Shown here one piece after another: positions 58,373 through 64,000 of a stretch of DNA of 64,000 nucleotides (position 1 is the first letter of the stretch; each line of letters opens with the position of its first letter). The notes below the pieces were generated by a model, which saw nothing but the letters and a program-made list of their open reading frames with translations, ran no database searches and was not told the DNA's origin. This stretch comes from Sphagnum magellanicum. Taxonomy: Eukaryota > Streptophyta > Sphagnopsida > Sphagnales > Sphagnaceae. The stretch is taken from the NCBI GenBank assembly GCA_021904315.1, contig CM038922.1:11507347-11571346 (forward strand). Direction: 5' to 3'. Position numbers and translations under genes: made by a program.

Positions 58373-59429
58373 AAAGAAAAACCTTGGTAAGAGGTTAAGG
58401 TTTATTGACAAAAACTTGGCTCCTTCTCAAATGTTTAGTGTGCTATGATTTAGCTAATCAAATCTATGTACTTGCAAGCATTTGTGGAAACTGATTACCA
58501 AACAGAGAAAGCTGTTAAATTTGTTTTATGCATAAAGCATTTGTTGCACTGTCTTTCATTTGAAAACTCCAATCTTATTTGAGAAAGTAAGTGTACATGG
58601 CAATATAGGCACATTAATACCTCATGAGTACATTAAACCCATGCAAAACCAGCATTACCAGCATATAAAGATAGCATTGAACACATCTCCACAAAGTCTC
58701 AAAATTTGCATACATCTTCAACAACTACCTGAAAACGCAATCCATTCCTGCAAATTGTGTTCCCAAATTTGCTTCTTTGAGATTGTGAACACTATTCAAT
58801 GATAACTTGATGTACTTATTTAATTGGTGCAATGTCTATTCAACAACCATGAAATACATATATCACATGTTCATAATATCAGAGAGTGACATTCTATTTC
58901 ATATCACTTTTAGAAACATTCCAGAATCCATAATGGCCAAGATAGAAGTTTTATTTACAGTACACAAATATGTACCCTCCATTCAACCACGACTGTGCCA
59001 TTGCAAACTGTTATATCTGGTATACATAAACCTACACAATGAATTGGATACATAAACTTACACAATGAGCGGTAACATGCCCGGTTACTATTAGGCACTG
59101 TTAGTCTATTAGTAAAATTTTCTATCTACCAGTATGATCCTATCACAATACCCATTTGTAGTCAATACCCTATTGACTACTACCAATAGGGCTATGTAAG
59201 GACAAAATCAAAGAAATAAAAAGGTCTAATTTCTAGCAAGGAACATTAAGCATTAATTTTCCATAACGCAATTGTGAGGTCGATGCAAGAGCAAAGACTT
59301 AGGTTCATACCATTCATTGCATTGAACTGACCACTTCTATCAAATACCACAATCCCTGCAACTTCACTCCATGTTGCTTCAAGGACTCAAGTTTATTCAA
59401 TGAAGCCAAAATCCCATAGTGACAAGTAT

Positions 59430-59505
59430 ATGTCCTGGTTCAAAAGAACCCTTGAAGAAAGCATTACCTTGTGTGACTAACTGACGTGCTGGTTTTGTTG
59501 GCCTT
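59430..59505 (-). repeat. dispersed repeat C, copy 3 (inverted, partial)
   Basis: GTCCTGGTTCAAAAGAACCC, then TTGAAGAAAGCATTACC, TTGTGTGACTAACTGAC. This is the reverse complement of 60320-60385 with few changes. Confidence 0.7.
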
Positions 59506-59580
59506 CCTAGGGCTTCACCTTACAAATTTTGTTGGCCTTCCTAGCTCTTACATGTTGCTCTTACATGTTCCTACCCCTAA

Positions 59581-59917
59581 GAGCATCTCCATTGTTCACA
59601 CAAAATGGCCCCCTGCAGATAACCTTCGAGGGCTGGTAATGTTTTGTGAGCTAGATTAACCCCATCAGCGCATCTAGCCAACATAAACCCTCTTGAGGCT
59701 GGGAAGAAATGTCTCCATGGCCTCCAGATTTTGTTAGGATGCCATAGGGTTTGTTTAAAGGATTTTGTGATGTAGCCAAAGTGGTGGTTGTCCAGAAAAC
59801 AATTTAGCCAATTTATCCAATTTTGGCTACATACTAGATATGAAAGTAGAAAATAAAACAGAATCCTTCTAGATTCTTGGCTACCTGCCAGAACTTATCA
59901 TAAAAATCTGGCAAATT
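59581..59917 (-). repeat. MITE-like segment and inverted repeat arm D2
   Basis: It starts with GAGCATCTCCATTGTTCAC, a common plant MITE end (compare 49910). Its right part (59752-59917) is the inverted partner of arm D1. I could not find its other terminus. Confidence 0.4.
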
Positions 59918-60261
59918 TGGGCCACTTATACATGAAAACCCCTTTATATAGGTCAAAATCATATTTTTCAGGTCAAAATTTGGCAAGATCTTTTGCCAAT
60001 AAAAAAAATACTGGGATGCAAGTGTAGAGAGGATCCAAGACCTGGAAAACTTCTGAGAGTATCCAAGACTTGAAATCCCAGAGACATTGCACAAAAAATT
60101 CATTGGCTGAATGAACAGGAACAAGTTTGTTGCAAAGAAAATATCACCAGCTCTTGCCTAGTTGTTCCTGTATGGGAAAATGTCTATCCAAACTTTCTAT
60201 CTCTTCTATTCCATCTACATACTCAAGAAAACTAAGACCTCACCACATTAAAAATTGGAGT

Positions 60262-60460
60262 TGTATTTGAAGGCATATGGTATGAGAACAAGGGTAGAGC
60301 GAGCATGTTGACAAAACCTGCAAGTCAGTTAGTCACACAAGGTAATGCTTTCTTCGAAGGTTCTTTTGAACCAGGACATGTACTTCCCCCTGATCTCTTC
60401 ATAAAATATTGTTGGATTGATAGTGGGTACTATAGATTTTTAGTTTCCCATGCCTTTATG
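60262..60460 (+). repeat. dispersed repeat C, copy 2
   Basis: GTATTTGAAGGCATATGGTA, AGTTAGTCACACAAGGTAAT, GCTTTCTTCGAAGG, CTGATCTCTTCATAAAATAT and TTGGATTGATAG match copy 1 at 42450-42715 in order and orientation. The open frame 60305-60616 crosses it, but copy 1 does not keep the frame, so I do not call a gene. Confidence 0.65.
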
Positions 60461-60616
60461 AGTGCACCAGGGAGATATGCCCCTGGCATGACAAAAATAT
60501 TCAAGCCTTTGGAAGAGGGCCATGAATTTCAGTTTCCATGTAAAGTCCCTAGGTCTTTTGACAATCCATTTCAAATGCTCATGTTTTGGAGTTGCAAAAT
60601 AAATCTTGACATTTGA

Positions 60617-63600
60617 ACTTGACCCATAATGGAGAAGAAAGAGCTCATATATCATTTGACTGGATTCATGTTGCAAAACTTGCTATAAGCAAGAACTGGT
60701 CTATGGTATATACTGAAAGCATGTAAGGAGTGTTAGTGAAAAAATTGACTGCTGGGCTTGATGGTTCAATAGTTGTTGTGGAGCTTTCCAATTGAGCAAT
60801 TTTAGATGCATATTGGTAAGAACACTAACTTCCAATTTCCTAATTATCAATTTGCTAGCTATAATTAGGATATCTGAAAATTAATCAAAAGTGCAGAAAT
60901 CTGTGACTACTTTATAGATGGTTTATCTTACCCAATTTGACATGCAAAGTGGGTGGTAGAACATGTACATATGATTATGTAAATATGTTAATGTGCTAAC
61001 TCGCCCATCCATGATAGCAAAAATGTGTGAAGACAGTTTCCAGCTCTGGTATGTTCTGTTGACCAAAATGTGTCCACAATGGTGAACACCCATGTATCCA
61101 ACAAATCATGAGACTACATCTTGCATTGCATGATCTCATGCAATCTAACCGAGAAACTGAGAGACTTCAAAACAAGTCATATGTAGTGTACATTGCTGCT
61201 GTCAATTTCATCATCCACTTCAGCAATATTTCCTCAATTCAAATTTAGGCCATTTTCAAAATTTTCATTTACATAGTAGGTATTCCATTCCAAACTTTTC
61301 AATAAATTCTTTTGAAGAGGGAGTGCATCTAAGGTAGGTGCAATATCATGTGTGATGGACGTCAGCCTGACAGGAAACAAAAATTTGCTACAAGGTCACT
61401 GGTGAGCGTTTCCATTCCATGCCAGGTAGTGCAAAATACCCCTGCAGATTCCAAGACTCCACCAGCATCAGCATAGGTGGTCATAGCTTTGTGCTGGGAA
61501 CAATGGCACTTGCATTTGCAAGGATTTATAGGAAGGAATTGTGTCTCAAACATCGCAAGGCCCACATCTGCCAGATCTAGCTATCTGATTGTGGGTTCAA
61601 GCTTAATGAGGGTGAATGGTGGTCTTGATTATGGCAACATAGGTAGATCCCACTGTGTAGGAGGAGGGTTCTTAGGCCTACTCCTTAAGAGTGAGATTGA
61701 GATGTCTAATCCCTCTGATGCTTAAGGAGTAGCTGTGGAAGATTCCTCCACATTTCTAGGAGGGTTAGTTGCAGGTATCAGGTACCCTCCTCATACACTA
61801 GGATATTTCTGTAAATTTTCTACGAGTATGGAAAGCATTTGGCCTTTATTTCCTTTGTAATTTGACAACCATTGTCAATTAGAATATTTTGAGGGCTCTC
61901 TTACAAGTTGAAAGATTTCTTCCACTCTGTTGAGCATCCTATTGATCTTTTTTCTTTCCAGCATTTCCCTATACTTCAAAGAAAAAAGGTATATAGAAAC
62001 CTAAAAGGGGAAATGGGAGCTGTATCAGAAGACATGAAAAATGGAGATCCTGAACAAGTGCACCTTTACAATGCCAAAAGAGCAAAGGCTCCCAACAACT
62101 CCCTAACCAAATGGTGCTTAAATGGAACAAAATTCTTGAGTAGAGCTCTTTGACCTAGATGTGCAACACTCTTTTGGCTTTGAAAGTCCTTGGAAATCTG
62201 ACATCATACAAGTGTTTTTTGTGAAGAAAATTCCTCAGTTTAAGGATACCCACCTGCTGCCATTGCAAGAATACTGCAGCACTTTTACTAAAGCCTGGAT
62301 GATTTGATCCCACATCAAAGCCATGCAAGCCTACATCTGGACATGAAGTTTCTTGCTGCCATTTGTAGGATTTGGGTTTGTCAAGAGACTTCAAAGCTCA
62401 TGTTGAAACTTTTGACAGACATTTACCCTGAACAACTTGATGAAGAAATAATAGGATTTCATCCCTGCTTTTCAATGGAAACACAAGAACCTAAGAGACA
62501 AAACATACCTTCAGAAAAGATGCACAGACAATTTGGCAAGCTCATCTGACAATCTCTGTCTTTCTACAACCCTGGGCAACCCATCATAAGAATGTTGATT
62601 CACACCATCTCCTCCCACAGGGGCTTTCGAATGCAATGCCATCACCACCTGTTTCCTGCAATTGAAAACAGAAAAATGGGAGTCCATTTGTAGTGCCACA
62701 GCAAGTGCATGGTTCACATCCTCTGTCCCACAATGTAGTGGTCCAATGTCTCTACCCACTTGGCTGGTTTATGTGACTCCCAGTTGCTATCCTCTGCAAT
62801 TTCTCCATTGCAATCATTCAAGCAACACAATCCTACACAATCCACTTTACCACTGTGTCATATTCCTGGGACATCTGATACAGACAATCAGGGAACATAT
62901 GTTCCATTTCCTCATCAGTGTCTTTGAATCTGAAGATGAAATTAGTAGAGACTGAAAATTTTCGGGCACAAGCAGCATGATTGGGGTCTTCAAAGCACAG
63001 AGCCAATTTGCTAAAATTCAAGCTCAAAGAACTGAAAGACACAACTCCTAACTCTCTGCATGTTTTGGAGCCTTAAACCCTGATGAGATTCAATTCAATT
63101 GGTTTATAAATTGCAATTCTTTCTTAGTAATCTCAGGAAAAATCTACAAGTACAAGAAGATGGATTCCTCCAATTTTTACAAACAAGAAATCCATCCTTG
63201 CAGCATTGTTTGAAATCCCATGTTTTTGTTTGCCATGAGTTGACAGCAATAGCTGGGTGAATCTTGAATCCACTGAAGAAGCAAAAGCTCCTTCATGTTT
63301 CGAAAATCCATAGAAACTTGAACTGAACATTTGTGCAATTGATAGATTATAGTGAGCCCTTGACCATATCATTTCTTTCTTGGAGGGTGATGGACTGCAC
63401 TCACAAAGAGAAAATTGTCTTCCACACTCTGCCTCATATCATCTTCTCTTGCCCTCTGGAGTTCACTACCCTTGATTTTTGATGGCAAGTTTCATGCAAT
63501 ATTTGTCTGGAAACAATTTCACAGAGTTCCATACTACACAAGGACCAAATGGTCTACATTTCCTACAGGTAGGAGGACTTCAGAAATGGTGTATGCAAAG

Positions 63601-64000
63601 ATGGATCATGTTCTCTTCTTCAAAAGAACCCATCCAGTGAAGCTTGTAAATATCTAGCAGGATTTGATGCCTGCTCTCCTCAGCTCCACATACATTTGCA
63701 TTTGTGACACTAAAAACAATATTAGCAGTTGATGAGGATAAATGCTGACATGATTTGAGTTCACCTCACTGATGCACCAACGAAAACAAGTCATGCTTGG
63801 AAGACAAACTCCACCATCCATGTGGAAACCCCTAGAGTACCTGTTTCTACTACAATAGCTGAGGAAACAGCAGAGCTTCAATATGAGACGGTTTGAATTT
63901 CAGAGACAGCTTATTCCCCATGCTTGTTTGTGGAGATAATATCACATCAAGACACAGATTTTGAACTCAAGTGAAAGTGCATGGAGAGTGGAATAGAACA
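60617..64000. other. intergenic, no gene recognised
   Basis: Several 70-80-codon frames exist on both strands, but none shows a family motif, a good start context or support from neighbouring exons. I see no arrays and no paired element ends. Confidence 0.4.

Noticed and set aside
60305..60616. 103-codon ORF starting MLTKPASQLVTQGNAF
   Set aside because: It crosses dispersed repeat C. The homologous copy at 42.5 kb does not preserve the frame, so a gene is not supported.

Overview
This looks like nuclear DNA of a land plant with a large, repeat-rich genome. A gymnosperm, probably a conifer, is my best guess. The evidence is AT-rich intergenic DNA, a nested and decayed Ty3/gypsy retrotransposon, plant-type CACTA, hAT and MITE elements, interstitial CCCTAAA-type repeats, GT-AG introns, and very few intact reading frames. 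I see no rRNA, tRNA or CRISPR.

Layout: 0-6 kb holds minus-strand gene debris, including two tandem fragments of an FCP1/NLI-interacting-factor phosphatase domain, and a solo LTR with a perfect 5-bp target duplication (3463-4284). From 6.1 to 22.76 kb lies one Ty3/gypsy element with both LTRs. It carries gag, protease, RT, RNase H and integrase, plus an extra coiled-coil ORF after integrase. It is broken by a solo LTR in gag, a ~2.4-kb insertion in RT that contains a 188-bp tandem repeat, and a 2.4-kb CACTA element. The minus-strand debris on its two flanks may be one older gene split by the insertion. From 23.8 to 33 kb come repeats: a palindromic GGTGGCCACC-type minisatellite (two arrays), a ~3.4-kb satellite rich in CCCTAAA, and a probable solo LTR. 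From 33.2 to 36.8 kb is a broken gene for a DUF7869-like, probably transposon-related protein. From 36.8 to 42 kb I see only debris and minisatellites.

The gene-rich part is 43.4-57.4 kb, visibly less AT-rich. The main locus (43.97-47.91 kb) encodes an unusual kinase: a helical N-terminal region (possibly like the HeLo domain of plant MLKL proteins), a kinase domain with all key catalytic residues, Sel1-like repeats, and a membrane region built from three tandem ~0.6-0.7-kb modules that share a WSWPTAWL motif. It carries two +1 frame breaks and a later one-base break, so it is a recent pseudogene, a sequencing problem or, less likely, recoded. About 7 kb further on are two small two-exon genes. 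One encodes a protein with three predicted membrane helices and a charged linker. The other encodes a small domain followed by a 9-residue repeat and a basic tail. A remnant resembling the last membrane helix of the first lies just upstream of the kinase, so these genes may have been duplicated together. Shared membrane or defence/cell-death work is an inference from architecture only.

The last 7 kb (57.4-64 kb) contains dispersed and inverted repeats and no gene I can recognise.
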